A stretch of DNA of 64,000 nucleotides from Patiria miniata (Eukaryota > Echinodermata > Asteroidea > Valvatida > Asterinidae). Shown piece by piece: positions 47,531 through 58,891 of this stretch (positions are counted from its first letter, which is position 1; each line of letters begins with the position of its first letter). The translations under genes were made by a program, and so were the position numbers. The notes beneath the pieces are model-generated. The model was given only the letters and a program-made list of their open reading frames with translations. It ran no database searches and was not told the origin of the DNA. The stretch covers positions 41,887,058 through 41,951,057 of the forward strand of contig NW_024037059.1 in assembly GCF_015706575.1 (NCBI RefSeq), written 5' to 3'.

Positions 47531-48497
47531 TTTTTTCAAACATATCCTTAAAAAAGAAGAATGCAGTCCAAAACTGGGAAACGGTTCAAATTGATGGGTT
47601 CTTGTAACGGGTTCAGCCTTATTAAATAAGCCTACAAAAAGACATATCGGTCGAAAGATTAGTTACAAGAAAACCAATAATGGAAAGAGTAGCCCAGATA
47701 ATAGTAGCCCAGATGGTAACAGATAATGGTCTGGCCGTGCACGGATCCTAGACACCAGGATAAACGACTGTTCTGAGCTCTAGTACAAAATGCACTCAGT
47801 GGACTTGCCTTAATTGGTTAGACGCGTGATAACGGGCATTAATACCCGTTGGCGCGTAATCGCGAATTTTCCAGATGTGCCATTGTGTTTGGTTTTTGCA
47901 CGACATCTAACACGGAATATTCATAAAACTGTAAGTAAAACTACTTCTTATTTAAGATATAATTGTTCCAAATTATTAAAAAAATAAATACTTCAGGATA
48001 TAACAGATGGTATTGTGCAGTTTTTGTCGTCATAGATGAAGTATTTACCCGGGAAATAAACGTCAAATTTCGAGGAGAACACCGTTTACCCAAATTTCGT
48101 TTTTAATTAGGCTTTTATTACAAAGTTTTAGAGAGATAGGATGCCGAACCGATGAAACAAAAGCGACATTTCAAAGCTAAAGATATTGTGCTCGGCGTTA
48201 CCATGTGGTTATGTAGTTATCACATCAGAATTCAATAATAAAGACCAAAAACGTAGACTCATGAATATTCAAAAATATAATTCGCTGGTTTGACAGACCT
48301 CGAGGCCAGATCGGGCGAAGAGTCTTGCAAATCTGACAGCCACCGCGCGCAGTGGTCTTTGTTGAAAAGTATTCATGGTATTTGCCACCAGTACAGGCCG
48401 TTATCACGCGTCTAACCAGGAGTTGGGCGAGTCGTTCATCCTTGTGTGTAGGATCCGTGGGCCATGTAGAGTTTGGTCCAAAGTCCACTCAATTCCG
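47531..48497. other. ODC upstream region with an inverted repeat pair
   Basis: No gene. About 47745-47850 and 48385-48470 are inverted relatives (GGTTAGACGCGTGATAACGG in the left, its inverse in the right), about 540 bases apart. A 32-base segment of the right arm (about 48428-48459) recurs exactly at about 50908-50939. It may be a non-autonomous element beside the ODC promoter. Confidence 0.5.
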
Positions 48498-48499
48498 TA

Positions 48500-49799
48500 C
48501 ACTCTAAAAAAAAGTTGCTCAATATTGGGTAAAATTACTACCTTTTCGAGAGTAAAAAGGGAACATGGTCGTCAACTTGTGTACTTTTTTTTACACAACA
48601 GCTAAAGTGTAGAAAAGTACCCATTTCAGTGTAACTTTTACCCATAATTGTGTTCGTGTTTGCACAACAAAGTTGGGTAAGAAAGTTTACCCATGTGACG
48701 ACCATGTTCCCTTTTTACTCAATTATTGGGTAAACTTTACCCAACCCTCCTTTTACCCAAGTGTTGTGTCAGTTTCTTACCCAGATATTGGGTTCTAATT
48801 TTTACCCTGCATTGTTGGGTTCTAAATTTACCCATCACTTGGGTTGTTTTTAAATTAGTTGTTATGTACCTTTGTTATTGACCCTTGCGGTTTTATTCAA
48901 CTTTGAACTCTGCAATGTGAATTGCATGCTAGAGACAGCAATCGCGAGGGATTTCAATAACTGAGTCCTGGGTTGGAAAGTCAGTAAAATGAATAAGATG
49001 ATATTTCCCCAAATATGGTGCTGATGCATGAGGACTATTACGAGGAACGTGGGCTAAATGATGGGCAGGGGTGTTAGAATTTCCCTCAATCAACTCATTC
49101 AAAAACAATGCCCCAAATGTCGGTCACTTTACCCCGTGTTTCTAGATCTGAGAACACTCACTATACGGTGCATGAAACGCATGCATCATGTGCATGGAAT
49201 CGTGGATGACAGAGCCGTGACGTCCAAGTTGCAAATAATGTCTAAATAATAAGCATGTCACTTGTCCAATCTCTCCGATATTAATCCTCATACATCAGGA
49301 TCGCATTTAGAGGAAACAACACTAAAATTCTTTTCACTGACTTACCTGGAACAAAGAAATCACGTCTTCAAAATCCCCAAATTGTTAAAGGTCTCACAAA
49401 TGGTGGCCATTTTGTACATGAGTGATACGCGTGCACAATATTGGGCAAACGTTGTCACGTGCGTCAGTTTACCCCGCACCGTGGTAACATTTTACTAATG
49501 TCGTGGTAAATTCTACTCTTCGACGTGTTCAATGAAAGAATTGTTACACAGTTGTGGGGTAAATTCAGTTTCTTTAACCCATCACTTGGGTAATAATACC
49601 ATGATTTTAACTTTTTTCCTGTGCTGCTTGGACTTGTAGTCAATGTTGGGTATTATTTTACCTTTTCATGTGTAACACATTTGACACAAGTAGGAGGTAC
49701 AAGCGAAATTTTCATTTTGCTCAATATTGAGCAGAAATGACACAATTTTTTTACACAACAGTTTTACACAACATAAATTTACACTTCTTTTTTAGAGTG
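48500..49799. mobile_element. Non-autonomous TIR element of 1.3 kb, TA target
   Basis: The ends CACTCTAAAAAA and TTTTTTAGAGTG are inverted and flanked by TA on both sides. The interior is rich in TTTACCCAA/TTGGGTAA motifs near the ends and has no transposase ORF. The end motif is shared with miniature elements common in fish and invertebrates; superfamily not assigned. Confidence 0.85.
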
Positions 49800-49992
49800 T
49801 AAAATAGCTAAAAATAACTGATACCAGCGTATCAACATATAATTATTACATGTTGTTAGCGACAGAAGGGCACTCTTTACAAATATGGGGGGGGGGGGTA
49901 AGAGCTGGGGGGAAAAATGCATTTGAATGGAAAAGGGCAGTCTTTACAACATATCGCGGGGATATCCCCCCCCCGGCTACGCCTAGGTGTAG

Positions 49993-50200
49993 AATTTCAA
50001 TTAACGAACCAATCATTTTTTTTACTTTCAGTGCCCATGCAGCTGAGCTGGGGAATACCGTACCGGCAGAACCCATCATTGTTCATTACTGAATACTATA
50101 CTACAACAAAAAGAATGCATTCTAGTTTGGTTGTAAAGCTCCACCCCTCTATCCCATACACCCACAACCCCCCCCTCCCGGCCCTCCCCCAAGGCAATAA
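49993..50200 (+). pseudogene. Broken copy of FAHD1 exon 2 with flanking intron
   Basis: CCAATCATTTT, the acceptor TTTCAG, TGCCCATGCAGCTGAGCTGG and ACCGGCAGAACCCATCATT repeat the FAHD1 intron 1/exon 2 boundary. The second half of the exon is deleted or scrambled and its donor is lost, and the next bases (CAAAAAGAATGCATTCTAG) repeat FAHD1 intron 2. Intron sequence on both sides shows a DNA-level duplication, not a retrocopy. Orientation is opposite to the parent gene. Confidence 0.92.
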
Positions 50201-53200
50201 ACTCCCATTCATCAATACCTAAGACATGCAGTTTACGCATTCCTTTTGGTCGAAAGCACGGTCACGTGGCCAGTCTTAAACGGATGATAAAGCTAGATGG
50301 TCTAAATCACTTTTCCAGTGTCACATGATATTTGGACTCCCAAGAAATCCGTTGCCTTAACGTTTTATTGGCTGAACGTTCACATTCCTCACGTATGCAT
50401 GTGCAATACTACCAGTGAATCAGTATTTCATGGTCCGAAATTCACACTACACCAGCCAAGCTGCGTTTTACGCGACCCGTCGCGCAGTACGCGCGACGCG
50501 CACGGCAATGACCTTATAAGGTTGTAGGTTTTAGTTATACTGTCCTGATCCTACTCATCTCCGAGTTTATTATACAAATAATGAATGTTTGTGAGTGCAA
50601 TGGTTAGAATAATTTCATGAGGTGACAGATGAAATGTTCTATTCCACATGTCACCGAATGAAATTATTCTTTCCATTGCACGAACGTGAAACATTCATTA
50701 TTTGTTTTATATAACACCCGCTGAATAAATCCTTGTCATCTGATTGGTTGACTTTTAATAGCCAATTTATTCAGGTTAAAAACTTTTTAAAAGTTCGACA
50801 ACTTCGTCATATTTATATTAATGCAAACTGTTCGACAGGTTAAGAACAATCATATTCAATTTATCTCTATTTAAAACAGCGCCACCACCAGCAGCAGCAG
50901 GCGCGGCCGAGTCGTTCATCCTTGTGTGTAGGATCCGTGTTTTAACTCACGTGATGAATACGCACAAAAAGTTCGGTCAATAAACACTCACAAAAGTCCA
51001 CAAAAGAAGCTTGGATTGCTCACTGGAATAGCTCTGCCGATGTTTACTAACTCATGTAAAATGTAGTGTTGATTCTAGCTTGTAATTTCCTAGCGAAAGT
51101 ATAGAAAATGCACTGTAAAAATCGCGTGTGTGACAGAAAACTGTAGACGAACGATAATGAAACGAAATGAATGAAATAATCAATGATGAATGCACAATGG
51201 TTGAGTTGACCTTTGAACTAACATTATGTACAAGATGCGTTAAAGGCGCAGTCTGAACTTTAAAGGGAACGCTACAAGGTAACGAGTTGTGGAGGGGCAT
51301 TCCATAATATAGTCAGAGGGGTGTTTCGTAAAACATGAAGTAAAACTGTTGAATAAAATGGTTAGCAACATTTAGTTTTTGACATGTTTTGATTTTTAGA
51401 CTGAAAATATATTTTTTTTCTGACCTAAAAGGTAGTGAATTCCGGGTCGGTATTAAACACTCCGTTTAAGACCGGTGGGAGTCTGGATGGGTCATAATTA
51501 CCCATCCAGACTCCCACCGGTCTTAAACAGAGTGTTATTATATACCTCCCAAACACACATTTATTCCCTTAACAATTATTTCTCTTTTTATGTGTGGGCA
51601 TTTGTTTTATTCCTTTCCTACCGGATTTAGCCGGGAAAACTGCATTGGAAGAGTTTTCTTAAAGTTGTCTTACCCCTGGCTATTCTAGTTTTACCCCTAA
51701 AAATTTAAGTCATTGATTGTTATTTTTCTAGCATTACATTTTTCTGTCATTTTGCTTTAAGGTGACATTGAATCCGCGCACATTTATTATAGAATCATCT
51801 CTTTACACTTTCAAATTTGTTTGTAGCTCGATGATAATTCACGTGGACATTTTTGGTGTGTGTTTTGAGCTGCAAAAGCAACCAAATTAAAAGCCCTTTT
51901 TTGAGAGGGATGCAGAGGCCATTAGTTGAGAGAAAAGAAAATCGAATTTGAAACCGCACGGTAAGACATAGCACCAATAAAAAACCGCGAAGCATTGCAA
52001 TCGACATTTTATCGAGACAGACTACCGAAAAATCTAAAATAATACAATATCAGTTTGAAGTTGCAAGACTTACAGGCTAATTCGAGTTCACTGTCAATGT
52101 GAAGGCAATTGTACATCGTCATAGCGACGGAGCGGGGTTCAATACCCCCACCACATCCACCCACCATTATCTGTGAAAGATGTTGAAATAGCTGTACACC
52201 TACCTACTGTGACAGGTCAAAACAGCGGAGCGAATTAGGCTCGACACACTACAGGGTGTATCAAAAAAAAGTATACACTTAGAAAAATGTATCAAAAACG
52301 GATGTTTGATAATTTTCCAAAAATCTGTCACTATCGATTGATGGACCAAGGTCTTATGCTTTAATTACCACCATGTCAATCTTCAGCTTTTCCGCATGAG
52401 TGAACACTAGCTATTCACTTTCACCAGATTTGAATTGGCTTGCGCACAAAAGTGAAAGGGTTAAAACAGAATCTTCTGCGCCGTTTACAATGAGGCTGAA
52501 CAACTATCAAGTTGAAACTGTGTCCGAAATTGCTCAGGGAAATATATAGGGGGAAATGAAGTTTGAAAAAGCTTTGTCTCCGTGTGAGAAATCAGTTTTC
52601 ACATAAATCAAACTACATATACTCTGCTCCTTACAGGACTTGGTGTAATATTTGAGGCCACAAACCAACTTTGTCCTTGCAATTAATATCGTGACGTCCT
52701 TATGAAACACCTCATTGTCAGTGACGACATAATCAACTTAACCACAGCTCATACTCAAAGTAATAAATGGAACTTTTTACGATATTTTTTTCATTGAAGT
52801 AATTGTACTGTTCTCCGAGCATAATTATTTCAACCCCGTGAAAGATGCTGAAATAGCTGTACTTACCTACTGCGATGGGTTAAAACAGCGAACGCACGAC
52901 ACACTAATGCTGGAAAGTAGGAACTGAAAGTAGAGGTGTAATCTGTTACACAGGTTTCAAAGATGTCTGACAATTATGAATACAGACGCAATGTGCTGTA
53001 TGCAGTGACACCGTACCAAGGTGTGCATAACAGACTAGCGACCCCGCTCTGACCATACCATACTTGTATACCACTATCTTAACAATAGAAAAACATCACC
53101 CCTGAGAGAAGATCTTTAGAAAAAGATATAAAAGGAACACAATGCTATCACCCCGCAATTCCATCTGACTGGGATGTCCGACCTAGCCTGCAGTTTTCTA

Positions 53201-53598
53201 TAGTCGCACTTGATTTTGGCAGTAAAGTGCGACGACATTTTTAAAAGAGGACTGAACAACAAACACTGACCCAGTCCTACATGTAGACCTAAATGACACC
53301 GATGTAATATTATAGCACAAAACATTTCACGTCGTTGCTTAAATACTTTTTTCTACACACATACAGTACTCGGGGAAAAGTTTCATTTGTTCTTAAACCA
53401 CTTCGTAATAATACTTGAGATATTTTAAGTCTATATCAGGGGGATTTTTTTGTAATATATTTTTCGCCGTATACATTGACAATTTTCATGTATGGTTCAC
53501 TGAGGCAGTAATAGCTTGTAACGTTACAGGTTACTAGTAATTATTCTTCCTGATAATGAATAAACCAAGGATTCTTAAAAAGGGAACAGGCAATATTA

Positions 53599-53980
53599 GG
53601 CCAAAAAAAAAAAGTCTCCGGTTTCTGGTATGCGCGCGCGTCGCCGTAGCCATGCGCGTCGGCAAAATGAAAAAGTTTTTTTTTCATTACAAGATGATGT
53701 CTCAAAACCGCCAAACTCACTGGTTTGACTGGAATCCTGCTGCTGCACAATTTTAACGTGTTTTTAGATGGGGTTATGATCGAGAATAAGCTTTATGTGG
53801 CCTCTGGACTCCCATATATTTGCACTAAGTTTAGTCGGGCACCATTTGCAGTCATCAGCCGACATTTGAAGCCAAAAAAAAAAAAAAAAAAACAGGTAAA
53901 AAAAAAAAAAAAGCCGCGTCGCCGCACCACTTTTGGGGCAAGCTCCATACCAGAAACCGGAGACATTTTTTTTTTTGGCC
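53599..53980. mobile_element. PIF/Harbinger-like MITE with TTA target duplication
   Basis: 382 bp with inverted ends of about 33 bp (GGCC, an A run, GTCTCCGGTTTCTGGTATG). TTA flanks both sides. The other palindrome arm (near 56370-56395) has the uninterrupted site CAATATTATGGATTG, proving the insertion limits. GGCC ends and a TTA target fit Harbinger elements. Confidence 0.92.
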
Positions 53981-54051
53981 TTATGGATTGAAGCCTGAAG
54001 AAACCTTGAGCGGGAAGATGCATATCAGATGAAAAAGAAATAATCGGCTGT

Positions 54052-54207
54052 AGAGTTTGGAGGAAAACTTCAGAGGGGTATTCCGGGGTGAACCAACGGA
54101 ATCAGGCAGGGACTGAAAGTCCGGGTGTCGGCCTAGATGAGAATTGGACCTGGTTACAGAGGTGAAATCAAAGAAAGTAGCGGTGAACCCACCTGACTCC
54201 CTTGAAG
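54052..54207 (-). mobile_element. SINE-like element, left-arm copy
   Basis: Minus-strand GGGAGTCAGGTGGGTTCACC, relative of the 16.3 kb element. It is mirrored in the right arm, so it was present before the arms separated. Confidence 0.6.
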
Positions 54208-54562
54208 CTCTATATGTATTTTATTTTATCTTACTGAAACTAAATGGTAGTCCCATGCCAGTACAGAGCTACGGGGGAAAAAAGACCGAGAGAAAGCAGT
54301 AATATTCCAAAATAGCATAATTATTGCAACTTCTTGTTCGTTTTGATGTCTCCGATGTCAGAGAGTTTGAAGTCAGTATATAACTGCCCCTTGAAAGTAT
54401 CTAACGTTTGTGCTCCACATCACTTTGAAAAAGAAACAGATTCCTCGATTATTTTCGAGGAATCTCTGGATTTGCTCGTTGTAAAATACACCCTGTTTGA
54501 AAAGAGTATATCGACACACATGTTGAACCGATTCTCATGGATTTTTAGTCATAATAACTCAC

Positions 54563-54681
54563 CCTCGCCGAGCGCGGTGGCTTTAAGATCGTTGGGTTGA
54601 TGCAGTTCAACATGAAGGAGTTGTACACCCCGACGTTCAAATAATACATTTTCTTCGGTATTTCATCTTTCTTTGTGGCAT
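54563..54681 (-). pseudogene. Orphan exon of a second ODC-like gene
   Basis: 119 bases, the same length and phase as the 43681-43799 exon of the ODC gene, with intact GT donor and AG acceptor. It encodes KMYYLNVGVYNSF, the counterpart of the substrate-binding loop, but the two copies differ strongly at protein level, so this is an old paralog. No other ODC exons were found nearby on either side. A second in-frame acceptor 12 bases upstream would add four residues through a duplicated ATGCCTATTCAG-type unit. Confidence 0.8.
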
Positions 54682-55586
54682 CTGAATAGGCATCTGAATA
54701 AACACAAAATAAAGGAGCTTCGTTAGATATGCCGTTTTGAAGAGAAAAAAAAAGAACAGAAATTATGGATTTCGACAACGCTGTGATCGATTTGATTTAA
54801 TTGATACAACTCCCACGATGTAGAAGGACGCTCAAAACAGAAAGATATAATATTTCTGTAAACACTGAATAGAGAAACTAATTAAAAATGTGACCATTTT
54901 AATATGTCGGTTCACAAAAGGTAAACGCGGTTATTAAACATTTCTATAATCAAGCAAACTTCGACGACCAATTTCCAGAAGTTCTCCGTTTTTTGGATCA
55001 ATATCACGCGTATAAAAGTATTCTATTTCAATCCATGATTGTATCGGTTGGTGTACATAATGGAGTGTATACTCGATAATCAAATACCACACGGAAACTG
55101 TTGGGGAATTAAACCATTATAAAGGATGGGATGTGGATCATTGCAGCATTTCAGTTGGGCAGTACAGGTTGAGACACCTTATTCTTTGTCCTGGTGACTC
55201 ACAAGGAAAAGCATTTGGTTCAAGATGATTCCGTCCAAGAACAGGTAAGTGTAAAATCTGCAAAATATCCCAAACTTATAACGTCTCGGAAACAAAGTAT
55301 TTGTTTTACACTTGGGATCTGGGTACAGAGGCCTCCGTTTTCAGGCATCCATTTCGAATTAATGCTGTCATTAATTCCGCAATACACTTTTCTTTAATAG
55401 TACAATAGCTCTCTTATTAAACCTTTTTTTTCAAGTTCAGCAACCTTTTATTCTCGCAACTATAATCACAGATACCTGATAGTCACTCATCACCATCATC
55501 TCGTATTGAAGACACTCCCGCATCTTGTCAAAAAAAATAAAATAATGTGAGTACTTTCCTTCGTTCTTAAAAATAGGCGAAACAGT

Positions 55587-55994
55587 ATGGGCTTCTCTAA
55601 AGTTCGCTTGTGCGTGGCTCTGTTACTGGCATGGACGTCGTTCAACATGACCTTCCTACCATCGGTGAAGGCGGCATCAGAGCTCTCCAAGCGCTACTAC
55701 CCCTGCGATGATCTCGCCAGCGCGGCCATTCAAATCGTCTTAGACAATCTCCGCCCAGAGCCAGTACAGAGCCAGCTGATCTCCCTGTCCAACCAGTACC
55801 GGGGAACGACGCTGTCCTACCCGATGCCCGACTGGAAGATCCTGCGGGTCTTCAAGAAACTGGATGACATCAGAGATCTCCACTCGCAGGTGGATTCCTT
55901 CATCAGCACCGTATCTATCGAAATAAATCGAGATGTTGTGACCCTGGAACAAAACTGCAAAAGCAATACCCTCGGGAAAAGATTAGGCAAATAG
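55587..55994 (+). CDS. Small secreted protein, unknown family, possible 3' frameshift
   Basis: 135 codons in one exon. An N-terminal hydrophobic stretch (KVRLCVALLLAWTSF) with a likely cleavage near VKA/ASELS marks a signal peptide. The mature part has two cysteines (YYPCDD and EQNC) and looks largely helical, with an amphipathic segment FKKLDDIRDLHSQVDSF. A short secreted helical fold such as a cytokine is possible but unsupported by any motif I recognise. About 70 more bases of coding-like, helix-forming sequence follow the stop in another frame and end at a TAA near 56065, at the border of the right palindrome arm. It lies in the unique spacer of the palindrome, facing away from the ODC exon. 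Confidence 0.6.
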   Translation: MGFSKVRLCVALLLAWTSFNMTFLPSVKAASELSKRYYPCDDLASAAIQIVLDNLRPEPVQSQLISLSNQYRGTTLSYPMPDWKILRVFKKLDDIRDLHSQVDSFISTVSIEINRDVVTLEQNCKSNTLGKRLGK

Positions 55995-56164
55995 GAGGTA
56001 TCATCAATGCCCTTGAAAAACGACTTCGACTCGGAGACATCAACATGAACAGGACTGGGAAGTTGTAATAATTTTGGAATAACACTGCTTTCTTTCGTTT
56101 TTTCCCCCGTGGCTCCGTACTGGCACCGGGGACTAAATTTTAGTTTCAGTTAGATTAAGTAGAG

Positions 56165-56345
56165 CTTCAAGGGAGTCAGGTGGGTCACCGCTACCTTCTT
56201 TGATTCCACCTCTGTGACCAGGTCCAATCTAGGCCGACACCCGGACTTTCAGTCCCTGCCTGATTCCGTTGGTTCACCCCGGAATGCCCCTCTGAAGTTT
56301 TCCTCCAAACTCTACAGCCGAATTTTTCTTTTTCATCTGATATGC
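56165..56345 (+). mobile_element. SINE-like element, right-arm copy
   Basis: GGGAGTCAGGTGGGTCACCG, then CTGCCTGATTCCGTTGG. Inverted partner of the 54.05-54.21 kb element. Confidence 0.6.
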
Positions 56346-57367
56346 ATCTTCCCGCTCAAGTTTTCTGCAGGCTTCAATCCATAATATTGCCTGTTCCCTT
56401 TTTAAGAATCCTTGGTTTATTCATTATCAGGATAATAATAATTACTAACTTGTAACGTTACAAGCTATTACTGCCTCAGTGTCGACCCATACATGAAAAT
56501 TGTCAATGTTTACCGCAAAAAAATTACAAAAATCCCTCTGATATAAACTTAAAATATCTCAAAGATATTACGAAGTGGTTTAAGAACAAATGAAACTTTT
56601 CCCTGAGTACTGTATGTGTGTAGAAAAAATAATAAAGCGACGACGTGAAATGTTTTGTGCTATAATATTACATCGGTGACATTTAGGTCTACATGTAGGA
56701 CTGGGTCAGTGTTTGTTGTTCAGCCCTCTTTTGAAAATGTCGTCACACTTCACTGCCACAATCAAGTGCGACTATAGAAAATTGCAAACTAGGTCGGGAT
56801 TGCTAGTCTGTTGTTATGAACACCTTGGTACGGTGTCTCTGCATACAGCACAATGCGACTGTATTCACGATTGTCAGACATCTTTGAAACATGTAACAGA
56901 CTACAACTCTACTTTCAGTTCCCACTTTCCAGCATAGTGTGTCGTGCGTTCGCTCTGCTGTTTTAACCCATCGCAGTAGGTAAGTACAGCTATTTCAGCA
57001 TCTTTCACAGGGTTGAAAATATTATGCTCGGAGAACAGTACAATTACTTCAATGAAAAAAATATCGCAAAAAGTACCATTTATTACTTTGAGTGTGAGCT
57101 GTGGTTAAGTTGATTATGTTGTCACTAACAATGAGGTGTTTTATAAGGACGTCACGATATTAATTGCAAGGACAAAGTTGGTTTGTGGCCTCAAATATTA
57201 CACTAAGTCCTGTAAGGAGCAGAGTATTTTGTTTTATGTGAAAACTGATTTCTCACACGGAGACAAGCTTTTTAAAACTTTTTCCCCCCATATTTATTCC
57301 CATTTACAATTCCGGACACAGTTTCAACTTGATAGTTGTTCAGCCTCAACGGCGCAGAAGATTCGGA

Positions 57368-58408
57368 ATGTCACCAAGAAAGGACAGGTCACTGCTAGAT
57401 GTTTGTCTGTCTTCTGCAGTCAATTCACTAGCACGTTACTCCAGTGAGGTGGCGGTGAGAAAGCGGTTCCCAGTCGATAATGTCTTCCTGACCGATCGCC
57501 GAGCCAATCTCGTGCGTCGGCTCTCCGGAACATCCAGGGCGCTGTCCCGGTACGCCGACGCGCTACAGAGCAACCAAGGCCGGAGTCTTGGCAGCGAGTC
57601 TTTTCGGCTCCTGGAAGACGACTTGACCCTCAAGGTGATAGCAGCAGCTGACGGGATCCGGCTGCATTGCTCTTTGCTTGAAACTGCGCGCCGAGATTTG
57701 TACGGGAAGCATTACCAAATATTGCAGCAGTATCCGCAGCCAAGCAGATGCATTGCCGGTGACTGTGATTTTGAAAGCTCTCCGTTCCGGGCTCAACTTG
57801 AGGGGTTGGACTCGTTCCCCGCCGTAATCGAATCAACCCGTGTCCCGGATGCGACTCCGGGAAGTGTAAGTGTGAAAGACAGCGCCCAAATTAGCCGAGA
57901 TGTTTTCCCATCAGTGCCCATCAGCTTCGGCCACGGGAATGCCACCGTTGCGGGGCCTTCGAGTCCGTTTCATCCCGGGATTTCAGCAGACTCTGTGTGC
58001 AACCGACCTATTGCTGGTCAACCACCCGCTTTGGGTCTTTCCGAGCAGGGACAGTCATGCGCCGTCCCAGACGGTGGAGGACCCCCGGAAGGCGATGACG
58101 GCACCGGGGTATTATATGAGATCGATGGAGCAAACACGCACTCAGCCCCATGGGAAGAACTTTCCGAGCAGGGACAGTCATGCGCCGTCCCAGACAGCGG
58201 AGGACCCCCGGAAGGGGATGACGTCACCGGGGTATTTTATGAGATCGATGGAGCAAACACGCACTCAGCCCCATGGGAAGAACTCACTAGTTGTGATAGT
58301 ACAAGCTCCCTTTACCTCTGCCGCTTTTGCAAGAATCCTGGCCCGTTTCACAATCTTAATGACGTCAACAAACATGAACTAACACATTGCGTAAATCATC
58401 AGTGGTAA
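57368..58408 (+). CDS. Intronless ORF with tandem repeat and C-terminal zinc-finger-like motif; unknown
   Basis: 346 codons from the first ATG, which lies at the very point where homology to the other arm stops. Residues about 1-130 are Arg/Leu-rich and probably helical. A Ser/Pro/Gly-rich middle follows. Then come two 41-residue copies starting LSEQGQSCAVPD and ending HSAPWEE (58037-58159 and 58160-58282), almost identical. The C-terminus has C-x2-C-x14-H-x3-H-C (CRFCKNPGPFHN...HELTHC), like a single zinc finger. No signal peptide or membrane segment. G+C content is higher than the surroundings. Family not recognised; it could be a captured or transposon-derived gene. Confidence 0.6.
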   Translation: MSPRKDRSLLDVCLSSAVNSLARYSSEVAVRKRFPVDNVFLTDRRANLVRRLSGTSRALSRYADALQSNQGRSLGSESFRLLEDDLTLKVIAAADGIRLHCSLLETARRDLYGKHYQILQQYPQPSRCIAGDCDFESSPFRAQLEGLDSFPAVIESTRVPDATPGSVSVKDSAQISRDVFPSVPISFGHGNATVAGPSSPFHPGISADSVCNRPIAGQPPALGLSEQGQSCAVPDGGGPPEGDDGTGVLYEIDGANTHSAPWEELSEQGQSCAVPDSGGPPEGDDVTGVFYEIDGANTHSAPWEELTSCDSTSSLYLCRFCKNPGPFHNLNDVNKHELTHCVNHQW

Positions 58409-58846
58409 AAAAAAATAAAAAATGAGGGAATTATGGATAAAAAATAACTAGCAAACGGTCACCGTATATAAGTTATTTAAAATTATAATAAGAAACTGAG
58501 TAAAATTAATAAGAAATAAGATGAATCTTTTTCTTAGCTGTTTTGTGCCATAAAAATACGCAAACGAGACTATAATGCTGGAGACAATGTGTGTAAAGTT
58601 GTCATCGCAGTTGAAATTTCAGAGTGGCCATACAGCCCACTGAGAGCTTGATTTCCTTAAAAATCGGTTGCATTGCCGCCATTTTGTTTTACGTGTTAAA
58701 CAATTTCGAGAGGAGAACCGACGACTCTTTGTTGAGTATCAGACGACTGTTTACTATACGCTGACTAAATACATGAAGCAGTCGACGAGTTGTGCTAAAT
58801 ACACCTACTCACTTACGACGTGTTTTGTGAAATGGATCGCAGGACG

Positions 58847-58891
58847 TGTGTCGCAGCTGCGACACATCGTAGAGATGCGACGCGTCGCATC
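58847..58891. repeat. Two adjacent perfect palindromes
   Basis: TGTGTCGCAGCTGCGACACA at 58847-58866 and GATGCGACGCGTCGCATC at 58874-58891. They share the TCGCA/TGCGA core. Confidence 0.9.

Larger units (their letters stand above)
50340..54313. repeat. Left arm of a large imperfect palindrome
   Basis: Inverted homology to 56071-60130, seen for instance at 50370-50510, 51300-52245, 52480-53600 and 54000-54313. It is interrupted by private insertions (about 50520-51290, 52247-52478, 53599-53980). 51474-51525 contains a further hairpin on GGTGGGAGTCTGGATGGGT. No arm-encoded gene seen here. Confidence 0.9.

Noticed and set aside
55587..55994. Assignment of the small secreted protein to a named cytokine family.
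   Set aside because: Only general features (signal peptide, helix propensity, two cysteines) support it; no diagnostic motif was seen.
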